Positions 19,410 to 28,609 of a stretch of DNA of 64,000 bases are shown here, in pieces. The translations under genes were made by a program, and so were the position numbers. The notes below the pieces were generated by a model, which worked only from the letters and a program-made list of their open reading frames with translations, made no database searches and was not told the DNA's origin. Numbering within the stretch: position 1 is the stretch's first letter; the number at the start of each line of letters is the position of its first letter. The stretch comes from Helicobacter sp. (GTDB lineage: Bacteria > Campylobacterota > Campylobacteria > Campylobacterales > Helicobacteraceae), in the NCBI GenBank assembly GCA_022766795.1, contig JALEPE010000097.1, positions 27,581 to 91,580 of the forward strand. Direction: 5' to 3'.

Positions 19410-20136
19410 AATTATTTTATTTTTTACAAGCGGCGGAATTGCAGTTTCTAGCTATGCCCTTATACTTGTCTTGCTATTTTGGCATTTTAGCAATGCAAGC
19501 AAACCGACTAAAGCCTACACAGCTTATAAAGAGACAACCTTTAATATCGCATTAATTGAGGAAGTTAAGCCCAAAGAAGCTATAAAAGCAACACAAAAGC
19601 GTGCAGAAAAAAAGGTAGAAAAGATTCCTATTAAAAAAGAATCTGCGTCTAAAACCGCAAATGCAGGGAGTGGCATTAACGATCTCTTTAAGCAAGTGGA
19701 ATCTAAAGCTCCTGTTAAATCCACAAAACCCCCAAGCCAAAATGACAAAATCGCAAAAAAGAAAAAGGCAAATGAAAGCGCACAAAGCGAAACGTTAGAT
19801 AATGAATTAGAAAAAATTTTAGCCAATTTAGACACAAAACAGACGCTAAGCTTTGCCACACCTAAAGGAGAATATGACGCATTTTATGCACAAGTGTATG
19901 AGATTCTAGCTAGAAATTGGAATCCCGTGCGCACAGGGGTGGAACATTTTAGTGAAGTAGAGATTATCATTGATGCTAGGGGGCGGTTTGAATATGCAGT
20001 TGTAAAAAAATCAGGAGATTTGGAATTTGATGAGGCTTTACGAAGCTTTTTAGATATAATGCGTTCTTTGGAATTTCCTCAATACGAGGGCGGGGATAGA
20101 ACAAAAATTATGGTAACTTTTAAAACCGAGGTGTAA
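19402..20136 (+). CDS. tolA: TolA/TonB-family periplasmic spanning protein
   Basis: 244 residues from the ATG at 19402, which overlaps the tolR stop; a GTG at 19372 would add ten unlikely residues. One membrane helix near residues 9-30, a Lys/Ala/Glu-rich linker (about 55-150), and a C-terminal TonB_C-like domain (about 158-244; WNPVRTGVEHFSEVEIIIDARG). Carries energy from TolQR to TolB/Pal. Could equally be annotated TonB, but the neighbouring tolB and pal favour TolA. Confidence 0.82.
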   Translation: MAKIILFFTSGGIAVSSYALILVLLFWHFSNASKPTKAYTAYKETTFNIALIEEVKPKEAIKATQKRAEKKVEKIPIKKESASKTANAGSGINDLFKQVESKAPVKSTKPPSQNDKIAKKKKANESAQSETLDNELEKILANLDTKQTLSFATPKGEYDAFYAQVYEILARNWNPVRTGVEHFSEVEIIIDARGRFEYAVVKKSGDLEFDEALRSFLDIMRSLEFPQYEGGDRTKIMVTFKTEV

Positions 20137-20138
20137 GA

Positions 20139-21419
20139 ATGAAAAAGATTTGTTTTTTGTTATTGTGTTGTTTAGGATTCTCTTTTGCAAATGAAGTGGA
20201 TGCAACATTAGAAGTCGTTAAGAAGTTTGGGAGTCTTCCCAACATTTTAGTCCAAAATGCGGGCAATGATTATTCTGAGCGCGAATTTAGCCAACGGATT
20301 TTTAAAATGTTGATTGCAGATTTAAAAGTAACAGGACATTTTGCAGTGCAAGAAGCTAAAGAAACAATTTCTAGTGAAATGGTAGTGAATTTTGATGAAT
20401 ACCGAAAAAGTAAAGTTGATCTTATCGCGCGCATTAAAGCGGAAAAGGTTACTAATGGATTGGTTGCTAAATTGCAATTATATGATGCAAACTCTGACTT
20501 AGTTGCATTAAGCAAAGAATACAAAGGTCAAAATACAGAATCTTATCCTTTTTTAGCGCATAAAATGGCGATTGATATTAATGATTACATCAAAGCACCT
20601 AAGGTAGATTGGATGGAGAGAATGGTTGTTTTAGCGCATTATACAAATCCCGGAGAAAGTGAGATTCTAACAAGCGACTACACATTAACCTATAAAAAAA
20701 GAATTTTAAGCGGTGGTTTAAATATTTTTCCAAAGTGGGCAAATACAGCACAAAGCGCATTTTATTATACAAAATACTTAGATAAACCCACATTATTCAA
20801 ATACGATTTAACCACAGGCAATACCCAAAAAATGTTTGATAGCGATGGAATGCTTGTCGCATCAGATGTCAGCAATGATGGAAGTAAAATTCTTGTTACA
20901 ATGGCACCCAATGCGCAACCAGATATATTTCTATATGATGTGGCAAATGGTAGTTCAAAACGTTTAACAAAATTTAGTGGCATTGATGTGAGCGGAAATT
21001 TCATTGAAAATGAAACGCGCGTAATGTTTATTTCTGATCGTTTAGGTTATCCTAATGTATTTGCAATTCCTGTTGCTGGAGAATCCGCCGGTAAGGTAGA
21101 GCAAATGGTATTCCACGGACGCAATAACAATGCCGCAAGTGCGCACGAAAATTACATTGTGTATTCTAGCCGTGAAACCAGTGAAGAGTTTGAACGCAAT
21201 ACCTTCAATCTATATTTAGTCTCTACTAAGAGTGATTTTATTCGCCGTTTAAGTGCTAATGGAGTGAATCAATTACCTCGTTTTTCACAAGATGGGGAAA
21301 CAATTATGTATATCAAGCACGAAGGAAACCAAAGTGCGCTCGGAATTATTCGCTTAAATTATAATAAAACTTTACTTTTTCCATTGCAAGGTAGCGTAAT
21401 TCAATCAATGGATTGGTAA
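20139..21419 (+). CDS. tolB: Tol-Pal system protein TolB
   Basis: 426 residues. Signal peptide ICFLLLCCLGFSFA, an N-terminal domain (FSQRIFKMLIADLKVTGHF), then beta-propeller repeats from about residue 200 with SNDGSKILVTMAP, FISDRLGYPNVFAIP and FSQDGETIMYIKHE blades. Periplasmic; binds Pal and TolA. Starts 2 bases after tolA. Confidence 0.93.
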   Translation: MKKICFLLLCCLGFSFANEVDATLEVVKKFGSLPNILVQNAGNDYSEREFSQRIFKMLIADLKVTGHFAVQEAKETISSEMVVNFDEYRKSKVDLIARIKAEKVTNGLVAKLQLYDANSDLVALSKEYKGQNTESYPFLAHKMAIDINDYIKAPKVDWMERMVVLAHYTNPGESEILTSDYTLTYKKRILSGGLNIFPKWANTAQSAFYYTKYLDKPTLFKYDLTTGNTQKMFDSDGMLVASDVSNDGSKILVTMAPNAQPDIFLYDVANGSSKRLTKFSGIDVSGNFIENETRVMFISDRLGYPNVFAIPVAGESAGKVEQMVFHGRNNNAASAHENYIVYSSRETSEEFERNTFNLYLVSTKSDFIRRLSANGVNQLPRFSQDGETIMYIKHEGNQSALGIIRLNYNKTLLFPLQGSVIQSMDW

Positions 21420-21447
21420 AAAAGGTTGTAAAAACAAAAAAGTTTGG

Positions 21448-21453
21448 TATAAT
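21448..21453 (+). promoter_or_regulatory. Probable -10 box for pal
   Basis: TATAAT in TTTGGTATAATACAAG, 36 bases upstream of the pal start, in the 69-base tolB-pal gap. Suggests extra transcription of the abundant lipoprotein Pal. Confidence 0.6.
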
Positions 21454-21488
21454 ACAAGTTTTCTTATATAAATTTAGAGGGAGCAGAA

Positions 21489-21992
21489 ATGAAAAAGTTT
21501 CTAGTTTTAGGCTCATTAGCAGCTGCATTGTTAGTGACAGGTTGTAGTCAAAAAAGCGGTGTAGATTCTACTGCAGGTATGCAACAAGATAAGGGTTATA
21601 AAAGCGGTAAAGACAACTTTGCAACTATTGAAGATAGAATCAATTATGTTGAAAATCGTCTTGGCAATATATTCTTTGATTTTGATAAATTTGTAGTGCG
21701 TCCTGATATGCAAAATGTTGTAGATAATGACGCGCGCGTTTTAACATCTGAAGAAGTGGGACCACTTAATGTTAGAATAGAAGGAAACACCGATGAGTGG
21801 GGAACTGACGAATACAACTATGCTTTAGGGTTAAAAAGAGCGGTTGCAGTTAAAGATGCATTGATTGCAAAAGGCGTAGATGCAGGAAAAACACTTCTAG
21901 TTAGCTATGGTGAGAGCAAACCTACTTGCACAGCAAAAACACGAGAGTGCTGGGCTGAAAATAGAAAAGTAACATTTAAAGTATTACCATAA
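21489..21992 (+). CDS. pal: Peptidoglycan-associated lipoprotein Pal
   Basis: 167 residues. Lipoprotein signal with lipobox LVTGC (Cys19). OmpA-like peptidoglycan-binding domain from about residue 60: IFFDFDKFVVRPDMQ, GNTDEWGTDEYNYALGLKRA and AENRKVTFKV. Outer-membrane lipoprotein anchoring Tol to peptidoglycan. RBS GAGGGAG precedes the ATG. Confidence 0.95.
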   Translation: MKKFLVLGSLAAALLVTGCSQKSGVDSTAGMQQDKGYKSGKDNFATIEDRINYVENRLGNIFFDFDKFVVRPDMQNVVDNDARVLTSEEVGPLNVRIEGNTDEWGTDEYNYALGLKRAVAVKDALIAKGVDAGKTLLVSYGESKPTCTAKTRECWAENRKVTFKVLP

Positions 21993-22005
21993 GTAACCTA
22001 GCACT

Positions 22006-23304
22006 ATGAGATTACAAAAAATATTCTCCTTAAGTATAATCGTTGCAAGTCTTGTTGGCGCACAAGAGCCTTCTGCTTTTAATGCAGGAGGTGTCGCACC
22101 ACAAAAGACACAATCTGAAATTATAGATGAAAAACTTTTTAAGTTTTCTTCGCAAATTAAAAGCATTGAAGAATCACAAGAAGGTTTAAGAAGTGTTTTT
22201 GAAGGGCAAACACAAAAGGTGCAAGAACTTATGAATGGGCTTGATGTCTTAAAAGGTGAAAATGCTGCTTCTATAAATGAAGTAAGAACGCATGTTGATT
22301 CCAATTTCGCATTGCAAAATGAAAATATAGAAAAAATCAAACAAAGTATCTCTGCACTTGGAGCTTTAATCAAAAAAACAAACACACAAATGCAAAGTGA
22401 AATTGATGCGCTAAAAGAGCAGATTGCGGGATTGCACATTTCGCAAAAATCCACCACCAAAGTAGAATCCAAAACTACAAAAGAAAATACAGAATCACAA
22501 AATATAGAGATTACAAAAGAAGTAGATAATGCCGTTGCAGAAATGGCAACCATAGAGACAATGGAACCTAAAGTTACGGAGGTTACCAAAGAAGCTTCGC
22601 AAAATACTATTAAACTTTTAGATTCTAAAAGCGCAGTGGAAACGCCTGTTTTGGCAATTCCACTAACTGCAACAGAATCGCAAACAATCTCACAAGTTAC
22701 GCTAGACAATACGATCAATGCGCAAAATATTGCTCGTGCAACAGGATTAGAATCACCAGAGGAACCCAGCAGAACCATAGAGCAATCTCAAGAGATTCAG
22801 CAAGAAACTTTACAAAACACACAGGAATCACAAACTACAACATCTAAAGAAAAATCACGCGAAGAAACAAAGGCTCAAGAGAAGCAAGCAACAGATAAAA
22901 ATGATTCCGAGAAATTGGAAGCTAAAGTAGATTTAAAAAAGATTCCGCTTGCAGATGTGTATAAACAAGGTGAGGAATTTTATAAAAATAAATCTTATGC
23001 AAAAGCTGATGAGTATTTGCAATTTGCGGTGAAGGGAAATTATAAACCCGCACGTGGAAATTATTTGTTGGGCGAAGTTGCGTTTGAACAAAAGAGATAC
23101 GAGGACGCGATTTATTACTACAAAACAAGTGCAACGCGTTACGATAAGGCGGATTATATGCCACGCTTGATGTTAAATAGTGCAAAATCTTTCAATGCTA
23201 TTAAGGAAAAAGAAAACGCAAAACGTTTTTTAGAGACGCTTATTTCGCTTTATCCAAAGTCTAATGAGGCTAAAGAAGCTAAGAATCTGTTAAAATCATT
23301 TTAA
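22006..23304 (+). CDS. Tol-Pal associated CpoB/YbgF-like protein
   Basis: 432 residues. Signal peptide (residues 1-19, ending GAQE), coiled-coil region about 40-140, a low-complexity linker rich in E, T, S, K and Q (about 150-310), and C-terminal TPR repeats (ADVYKQGEEFYKNKSYAKAD, then DAIYYYKTSATRYDKADYMP). This order matches CpoB/YbgF, which couples Tol to peptidoglycan synthesis. The linker is longer than in the E. coli protein. 13 bases after pal. Confidence 0.8.
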   Translation: MRLQKIFSLSIIVASLVGAQEPSAFNAGGVAPQKTQSEIIDEKLFKFSSQIKSIEESQEGLRSVFEGQTQKVQELMNGLDVLKGENAASINEVRTHVDSNFALQNENIEKIKQSISALGALIKKTNTQMQSEIDALKEQIAGLHISQKSTTKVESKTTKENTESQNIEITKEVDNAVAEMATIETMEPKVTEVTKEASQNTIKLLDSKSAVETPVLAIPLTATESQTISQVTLDNTINAQNIARATGLESPEEPSRTIEQSQEIQQETLQNTQESQTTTSKEKSREETKAQEKQATDKNDSEKLEAKVDLKKIPLADVYKQGEEFYKNKSYAKADEYLQFAVKGNYKPARGNYLLGEVAFEQKRYEDAIYYYKTSATRYDKADYMPRLMLNSAKSFNAIKEKENAKRFLETLISLYPKSNEAKEAKNLLKSF

Positions 23305-23316
23305 ATAGGAGAAATT

Positions 23317-23838
23317 ATGATAGAAAATAATCAAGTAGTCAGTATGGAATATGAGGTTAAAGAAGAGGGAACAAATGAAATTTTAGATTCCAATATCGGT
23401 GGGAAACCTTTAGAATTTATTATGGGCGCAGGAGAGATTATTAAGGGCTTAGAAGAAGCGGTTGCGCAAATGTCAGTGGGCGATAAGCAAGAAGTGATTA
23501 TTGCTCCCGTGAATGCCTATGGTGAGTATAACTCTGATTATGTGCAAGAAGTCCCAAGAGACCAATTTGTTGGTATTGATTTACAGCAGGGAATGACATT
23601 GTTTGGACAAGGTGAAAATGGCGAAACCGCGCAGGTAATTGTCAAGGATTTTAACGATGAAGTGGTGATTGTGGATTATAATCACCCACTAGCAGGTAAA
23701 ACTTTGCATTTTAGTGTGATGATTTTAGGTGCGCGTGTTGCAACAGAAAAAGAACTCACTTGCGGTTTGCATTATCAAGAGCATCATCACGGCGAGGGTG
23801 GTTGCTGCGGTGGTGGTGGCGGGTGCGGTTGCCACTAA
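23317..23838 (+). CDS. slyD: FKBP-type peptidyl-prolyl isomerase SlyD
   Basis: 173 residues. FKBP domain interrupted by an IF (chaperone) insert: VSMEYEVKEEGTNEILDS at the start, VAQMSVGDKQEVIIAP near 51, then insert residues about 70-125. The C-terminal tail after residue 148 is rich in His, Cys and Gly (HHHGEGGCCGG), a nickel-binding tail as in SlyD. Likely helps metal delivery to hydrogenase or urease-like enzymes; that role is known for the family, not shown here. Confidence 0.93.
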   Translation: MIENNQVVSMEYEVKEEGTNEILDSNIGGKPLEFIMGAGEIIKGLEEAVAQMSVGDKQEVIIAPVNAYGEYNSDYVQEVPRDQFVGIDLQQGMTLFGQGENGETAQVIVKDFNDEVVIVDYNHPLAGKTLHFSVMILGARVATEKELTCGLHYQEHHHGEGGCCGGGGGCGCH

Positions 23839-23861
23839 TTTAAATTGCGATTCTACTTTTA

Positions 23862-25046
23862 ATGCAATTTTCTTTTGCCTACACGCATTCCCCAATAGAC
23901 TTTTATTTTAGGCAAAGCCCACGCGACTTTGTCGTAGAGGAAGTGCCTCTATATCCCTTTAGCGGGGAGGGTGTGCATTTAGTGTTGAAAATACGCAAAA
24001 AGAATTGCACGACTTTTGAACTGCTTAAAATCCTCTCCAATCATCTAGGAATCAAAGAAAAAGACATTGGCTATGCGGGATTAAAAGACAAAAACGCCCT
24101 CACGATTCAACACCTTACTTTGCCTCTATCTGTGCGCAAGTCCTTAGAATCTTTCACGCACAAAGAGATTAAAATCCTAGAAACCACTTTACACAATAAC
24201 AAACTAAAAATTGGACATTTAAAGGGTAATAAATTTTTTGTGCGCATAAAAAAGCTGGATTCTTTAAATGCGCAAAAGATTGTGCAAGTTGTGAAAAATA
24301 TCCAAAAATATGGAATCCCAAATTACTTTAGTTATCAGAGATTCGGGAAAGATGGCAAAAATTATTTACAAGGCAAGGCGATTGCAGAGCAGACACAAAA
24401 AGTGCGGAATAAAAAAATGCAAAATTTTTTATTGAGTGCGTATCAAAGCTATTTGTTTAATGCGTGGCTTTCTTTGCGCCTTGATATTTCACATATTATT
24501 AGCACAAATCCTGCACATAGCATTGCTAAAGCCTTGCAAATGTATGCGGACAACTTTACAGATAATCCAAAGGCTTTCATCCCCTCCCTTGCGATTCCGC
24601 AAATTTTCACCCAACACGATTATTGCAATGCGCTAAAATCGCAAGAACATTGCTTTAAGCTATTCAGTGGCGATATAATGTGTCATTATCCCTTTGGTAA
24701 AAATTTCAGCATTGAAAATGGGGAGGATTTAATGCAAGAATCGCAAAGATTTTTAAGCAAAGACATCGCGCCAACGGGTTTGCTAAGCGGGATAAAGGCA
24801 AGCGTGAGCAAAGAAGTTGCGGGTGCTTTTGAAATCCCCTTTAGCGATTCTAAGATTCAAAGTGTTGGGACGCGCCGCTATGCGTGGATTTTTCCACAAG
24901 ATTTGCAATTTACCTATAAAGAGGAGGAGGCGCAAGGAGAATTTAGCTTTTTCTTGCCTAAGGGGGCGTATGCAACAAATCTTTTGCGCGAGATAGCCCA
25001 TAGAGAGATTATGGAATCCCAAAGTGAGGGGGAGAGTGATGTTTGA
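23862..25046 (+). CDS. truD: tRNA pseudouridine(13) synthase TruD
   Basis: 394 residues. Catalytic segment GYAGLKDKNALTIQHLTLP near residues 74-92 with the conserved Asp, GNKFFVRIKKLD near 123, and YQRFGKDGKNYLQGKAI near 155, followed by the TruD insertion. Modifies U13 of tRNA-Glu in E. coli. Its last 8 bases overlap htpX. Confidence 0.93.
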   Translation: MQFSFAYTHSPIDFYFRQSPRDFVVEEVPLYPFSGEGVHLVLKIRKKNCTTFELLKILSNHLGIKEKDIGYAGLKDKNALTIQHLTLPLSVRKSLESFTHKEIKILETTLHNNKLKIGHLKGNKFFVRIKKLDSLNAQKIVQVVKNIQKYGIPNYFSYQRFGKDGKNYLQGKAIAEQTQKVRNKKMQNFLLSAYQSYLFNAWLSLRLDISHIISTNPAHSIAKALQMYADNFTDNPKAFIPSLAIPQIFTQHDYCNALKSQEHCFKLFSGDIMCHYPFGKNFSIENGEDLMQESQRFLSKDIAPTGLLSGIKASVSKEVAGAFEIPFSDSKIQSVGTRRYAWIFPQDLQFTYKEEEAQGEFSFFLPKGAYATNLLREIAHREIMESQSEGESDV

Positions 25047-25962
25047 TAAAATCATTAGAGAAAACCAATTCAAAACAAAATGCGTGATTGTGATTTATTT
25101 GCTCATTTTTGTGCTGATTGGGTTATTGGTGGATATTGTGCGTATCAATGCGCAGAGTTTAAGTGGGGGATTCTACTCGCTTTTAACCTTGCAGCAATTT
25201 CCCTTAGTTACTTTATTAATGCTTGGAATCGCCGGAGCAGTCGTGCTTTTTACGATTAGCAGATTTAAGCAAATTTTACTAAGCGGGAGCGAATACAAAG
25301 AAATTCTCAAGGGTAAGGAATCTAATGCGCAAGAGCGAGAAATGAGCAGAATCCTAGATGAATTAGTAGAGGTGGCAAATCTTTCGTTTCGCCCCAAATT
25401 GTTTCTTATGGAAGCACCTTTTATGAATGCGTTTGCAAGTGGTTGGAGTGCTGATAATTCGTTAATTGCGGTAACGACAACTCTGGTTAGGAATCTCACG
25501 CGAGAGGAGTTAAAGGCGGTGATGGCGCACGAGTTGAGCCACATTCGGCACGGCGATATTCGCTTAACCTTAATGGTGGGCGTTTTAAGCAATATTATGC
25601 TGTTAGTCGTGAATTATGCGGTGTATTTGTTTTTGGGAAATTCTAGGGAGAGGGGTGCGAATCTTGCGAGAACGATTCTGCTTGTTTTGCAGTTTGTGTT
25701 GCCCTTGCTTACACTTGTGTTGCAGATGTTTTTAAGTCGTTCTAGGGAATATATGGCAGATTCTGGAGCGGCGTATTTAATGGGCGATAGTGAGCCTATG
25801 ATTAGAGCATTGCAGAAAATTAGTGGAAATTATGCGCAATCAGATTTTTCACAAAGCGATACGAATCCCACGCGCTCTGCACTTTATATTTTTAGCGCAA
25901 GTGAGCTTTTTAGCACACATCCAAGCATTGAGAATCGCATTCAAGCATTATTAAGACAATAA
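25039..25962 (+). CDS. htpX: Membrane zinc metalloprotease HtpX
   Basis: 307 residues from the ATG at 25039, preceded by GAGGGGGAGAG; an in-frame GTG at 25024 is less likely. Two N-terminal membrane helices (about residues 14-35 and 54-78), the HExxH motif in [14 protein letters not shown] near 155, two further helices, and the third-ligand Glu segment [13 protein letters not shown] near 232. Quality control of inner-membrane proteins. Confidence 0.93.
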   Translation: MFDKIIRENQFKTKCVIVIYLLIFVLIGLLVDIVRINAQSLSGGFYSLLTLQQFPLVTLLMLGIAGAVVLFTISRFKQILLSGSEYKEILKGKESNAQEREMSRILDELVEVANLSFRPKLFLMEAPFMNAFASGWSADNSLIAVTTTLVRNLTREELKAVMAHELSHIRHGDIRLTLMVGVLSNIMLLVVNYAVYLFLGNSRERGANLARTILLVLQFVLPLLTLVLQMFLSRSREYMADSGAAYLMGDSEPMIRALQKISGNYAQSDFSQSDTNPTRSALYIFSASELFSTHPSIENRIQALLRQ

Positions 25963-25970
25963 GGAATCCT

Positions 25971-26522
25971 ATGCAACAAGATTTACAAGAAATCATCCGC
26001 TGTATTTTTGATTATATCGGCGAGGATAGGAATCGTGAGGGGTTATTAGAGACGCCAAAGCGCGTAGTGAAAAGCTGGGAGCATTTATATAGCGGATACA
26101 AAAGCGATCCAAAGGAGATTCTAGGTAGGGTATTCACAGAGGGGGCGTGCGATGAAATGGTGGTGCTTAAAAATATAGAATTTTATTCTGTGTGTGAGCA
26201 CCATTTATTGCCCTTTTTTGGTAAAATCTCTATTGGCTATATCCCAGATTCCAAAGTTGTTGGAATCTCAAAGTTAGCGCGTTTGGTAGAAGTGTATTCT
26301 AGGCGATTACAGATTCAAGAAAAAATGACTTCACAGATTGCAGATACGCTAATGGAAGTTTTGCAACCCAAAGGTGTAATGGTGGTTGCGGAGGCAAAAC
26401 ATATGTGTATGGTAATGCGCGGTGTAGAGAAGCAAGATAGCGTAATGCTTACAAGTGCGATTCGCGGGTTATTTAAAAGCGACCATAGGACGCGCGAGGA
26501 ATTTATGGGGCATATCCGCTAA
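25971..26522 (+). CDS. folE: GTP cyclohydrolase I
   Basis: 183 residues. Makes dihydroneopterin triphosphate from GTP for folate synthesis. Zn ligands: Cys and His in [11 protein letters not shown] (near residue 74) and Cys in [14 protein letters not shown] (near 145). [20 protein letters not shown] is the central signature. 8 bases after htpX. Confidence 0.96.
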   Translation: MQQDLQEIIRCIFDYIGEDRNREGLLETPKRVVKSWEHLYSGYKSDPKEILGRVFTEGACDEMVVLKNIEFYSVCEHHLLPFFGKISIGYIPDSKVVGISKLARLVEVYSRRLQIQEKMTSQIADTLMEVLQPKGVMVVAEAKHMCMVMRGVEKQDSVMLTSAIRGLFKSDHRTREEFMGHIR

Positions 26523-26567
26523 TTTGACGATTATTAATCAAAAAATAAAACTTTTTAAAGGAGTTTT

Positions 26568-27966
26568 ATGACTTTAGCACAGCAAACACAGCAGCTTTTG
26601 GAAATTTTGGGGAATGGATTTCCTGCACATCGCTTACAACTCATTTGGGAGAATAAAGACGCAATCTTGCAATGGATAAATTCTAAAGAGTTCAGGGAAA
26701 AATATGCCAATCACCCCTTTCCACCACTTCTAAATCCTGCTACAATCAATTGGGAGCAGACTGACCCACAAGTTGCGTGGGATTTCAATCTACCTTTACC
26801 ACCATTTTATCAAATGTTATATCTCTGTCCACACGGCACAGGACACGGCGCAATGCTAACATTTCTATGGACTTCGGGGGGGGGGGATTTATCGCTCCTA
26901 TTGTAGATTTTATGGAACTCCAATCATAAACCAATACATTCTCCACTACACAAATCTTATTAAGGATCGCAATACATTTAATAGCGTTGTGATTGATGGC
27001 TATGGCGTGTTTAATCAAAGTGAAGTGTGGAATCGCGCGAAGTTTTTTGCGCTTTTAAATCCTAAGATTCCAACTTTAATGCAAGTGCGCGATCCAATTG
27101 AGATTATAAAACACGTTATCGGATTGCCTTGGGGAGGCGGAAGTGGTATCATTGAGGCTTCCAAAACACTCCAGCGCAAGTTTAACCTAACCTTTGATTA
27201 TCACTATTTTGATTGTATTTTAAAACAAAGAAAGAAAGTTTTAGCGCTTCCAAAATATTTTGATGGTTTAAGGGGTGAGAATTTTATTTGGGATTCCTTA
27301 TGCAATGCAATTAGTCCTAAAACTTTGCGTTATGTGGATATGCAGGAATTATCCAAAGATTCCGCGTTTGGCACACTAGAATCGCTTGCAAAATATTTTG
27401 GATTCCAAGCACCAAAAGAGCAGGATAAGGATATTTATGCAGCGCAACATTTTAAGGGCAACTTGTCTTATTTGTGGAATCGCGCGCCTTTAGAATTGTA
27501 TGTAAATGCCAAAGATATTGCGCAAAAATACTCTAAAAGGCGTGCAAATAATATTTTTAACCCTAAGATTAATCTTTCGGAGAGCATTAGAATTTTGTTT
27601 ATGGAATTGCAGGTTTTGGATGATTTTGTTAATCTCACAGAGCATTTTAATTGCCTTAATGGAGTTGGCGTGTATGTCGCGCGCAATGATTTTGAAGAGT
27701 TGAAAGCAGATAAGAATCTTTGGGAAGCGACAAAAGAATACATTCAAGAGTTTTTAGATTATTTAAACAAAGAATCTAAAAATGCACAAAATGCGAGAAT
27801 CACGGCAGATGAAGTGCTGGAATTTTTAAGAAAAGACAAAGAATCTGCGCTAAATTTGCAATCTGTTTTGGAAGCAGAATTAGCGCATATCAAGGCAAAT
27901 CGTCCAGATATTGTGGAATCGTGGAAGCATTACCAAGAATTTGTAAAAATTTGCAAGAAAGTATAA
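26568..27966 (+). CDS. Phase-variable protein split at a G11 tract (DUF2972-like; putative sugar-transferase-associated family)
   Basis: Two reading frames form one gene. The first (26568-26906) starts after AAAGGAG and encodes about 100 residues ending in CPHGTGHGAMLTFLWTSGGG, then shifts out of frame at the G tract and stops. The second is open from the tract to 27966 (MQVRDPIEIIKHVIGLPWGG and onwards). With 10 G the two fuse into about 465 residues; with the 11 G present the gene is OFF. The motifs (a PLL-P-N-W-AWD-NLPLP N-terminus and QVRDPIE) recall DUF2972 proteins of Campylobacter and Helicobacter, but I cannot confirm this. No signal peptide. Confidence 0.65.
26876..26886 (+). repeat. 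Homopolymeric G11 tract (contingency locus)
   Basis: Eleven G in a row inside coding sequence of an AT-rich genome. Present length gives a premature stop at 26904-26906; one fewer (or two more) G joins the downstream frame. One more G gives the short ending GFIAPIVDFMELQS and a stop. Confidence 0.85.
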
Positions 27967-28091
27967 GGGGGGAGGAAATTTAGTAAAATTTCATATTATG
28001 GATTTGCACTGAAGCGGGTAAATTTGCTATTTGCAAATGCACACTACAAAGTTGTGCCAAGTTCTCACAATGACGCAAAGCAAACCACCTT

Positions 28092-28213
28092 GTCATTGCG
28101 AGGCAACGCCGAAGCAAGCCATAATCTAGCATTCAAAAACTTTACAATGGAATCTCTAAAGAAGTGCAAGATTATAGATTGCCACGATTCCACAAGTGGA
28201 ATCTCGCAATGAC
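28092..28213. repeat. MITE-like repeat, copy 2
   Basis: Begins GTCATTGCGAGGCAACGCC and ends CTCGCAATGAC. The 57-base core shares TTTACAATGGAATCTCTAAA and GTGCAAGATTATAGATTGCC with copy 1 at 357-468, allowing for substitutions. Its right end is a CAC-type hairpin with a perfect inner stem GATTCCAC/GTGGAATC (28186-28203). Confidence 0.6.
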
Positions 28214-28228
28214 GCAGTGGAGAGCGTG

Positions 28229-28265
28229 GATTGCCACGAAAAGCTAAAGTTTTTCTCGCAATGAC
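28229..28265. repeat. Hairpin repeat module, CAC type
   Basis: ATTGC-CAC, inner stem GAAAA (28238-28242) with TTTTC (28251-28255), then TC-GCAATGAC. Same layout as the modules at 562-600 and 54830-54865 with a different inner stem. Confidence 0.55.
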
Positions 28266-28301
28266 AAAAAGCAGGACAATAATGAAATTTCCACCACCTC
28301 C

Positions 28302-28375
28302 GTCATTGCGAACGCTAGTGAAGCAATCTATAATCTTGCATACAGAAACTTTTGCAACGGAATCGTTAAATAAAC
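28302..28375 (+). repeat. Truncated MITE-like repeat, copy 3
   Basis: Starts GTCATTGCGAACGCTAGTGA and continues into a core like copies 1 and 2 (CTATAATCTTGCAT, then CTTTTGCAACGGAATCG), but the right-hand terminus is missing. Confidence 0.5.
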
Positions 28376-28403
28376 TCAAAAAAATCTAAACTTTTCTTTT
28401 TTC

Positions 28404-28451
28404 TAAAGGGGCAAGGGGTTCTACTTGCGAAGCGTCCCCCTTACCCCCTTA
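28404..28451. repeat. Imperfect inverted repeat with G-rich and C-rich arms
   Basis: TAAAGGGGCAAGGGG (28404-28418) faces CCCCCTTACCCCCTTA (28436-28451) across a 17-base loop, with two mismatches in the arms. Not related to the GCAATGAC repeats. It could fold as a strong hairpin in RNA, but no T run follows, so it is not a standard terminator. Confidence 0.5.
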
Positions 28452-28573
28452 AACCCCCAACCCCTAGCACGCTTTTGTAGAATCGCAATGACGCAATGGT
28501 TTCTTGTTTGTAGTGAGAGTGAAACAACAAAGCAATCTGTAGCATATAAAAAACTTTGCAATCTTTGGATATG

Positions 28574-28590
28574 TTTGTTACAATAACAAA
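28574..28590. promoter_or_regulatory. Palindrome upstream of the autotransporter
   Basis: TTTGTTA-CAA-TAACAAA: perfect 7-base arms, 3-base spacer. Size and symmetry fit a dimeric regulator site. Regulator unknown. Confidence 0.35.
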
Positions 28591-28609
28591 ATCTCTATTT
28601 AATAAATAA

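Noticed and set aside
28024..28379. Short ORFs on both strands in the repeat spacer
   Set aside because: Their coding sequence consists of the intergenic repeats themselves and matches no protein family.
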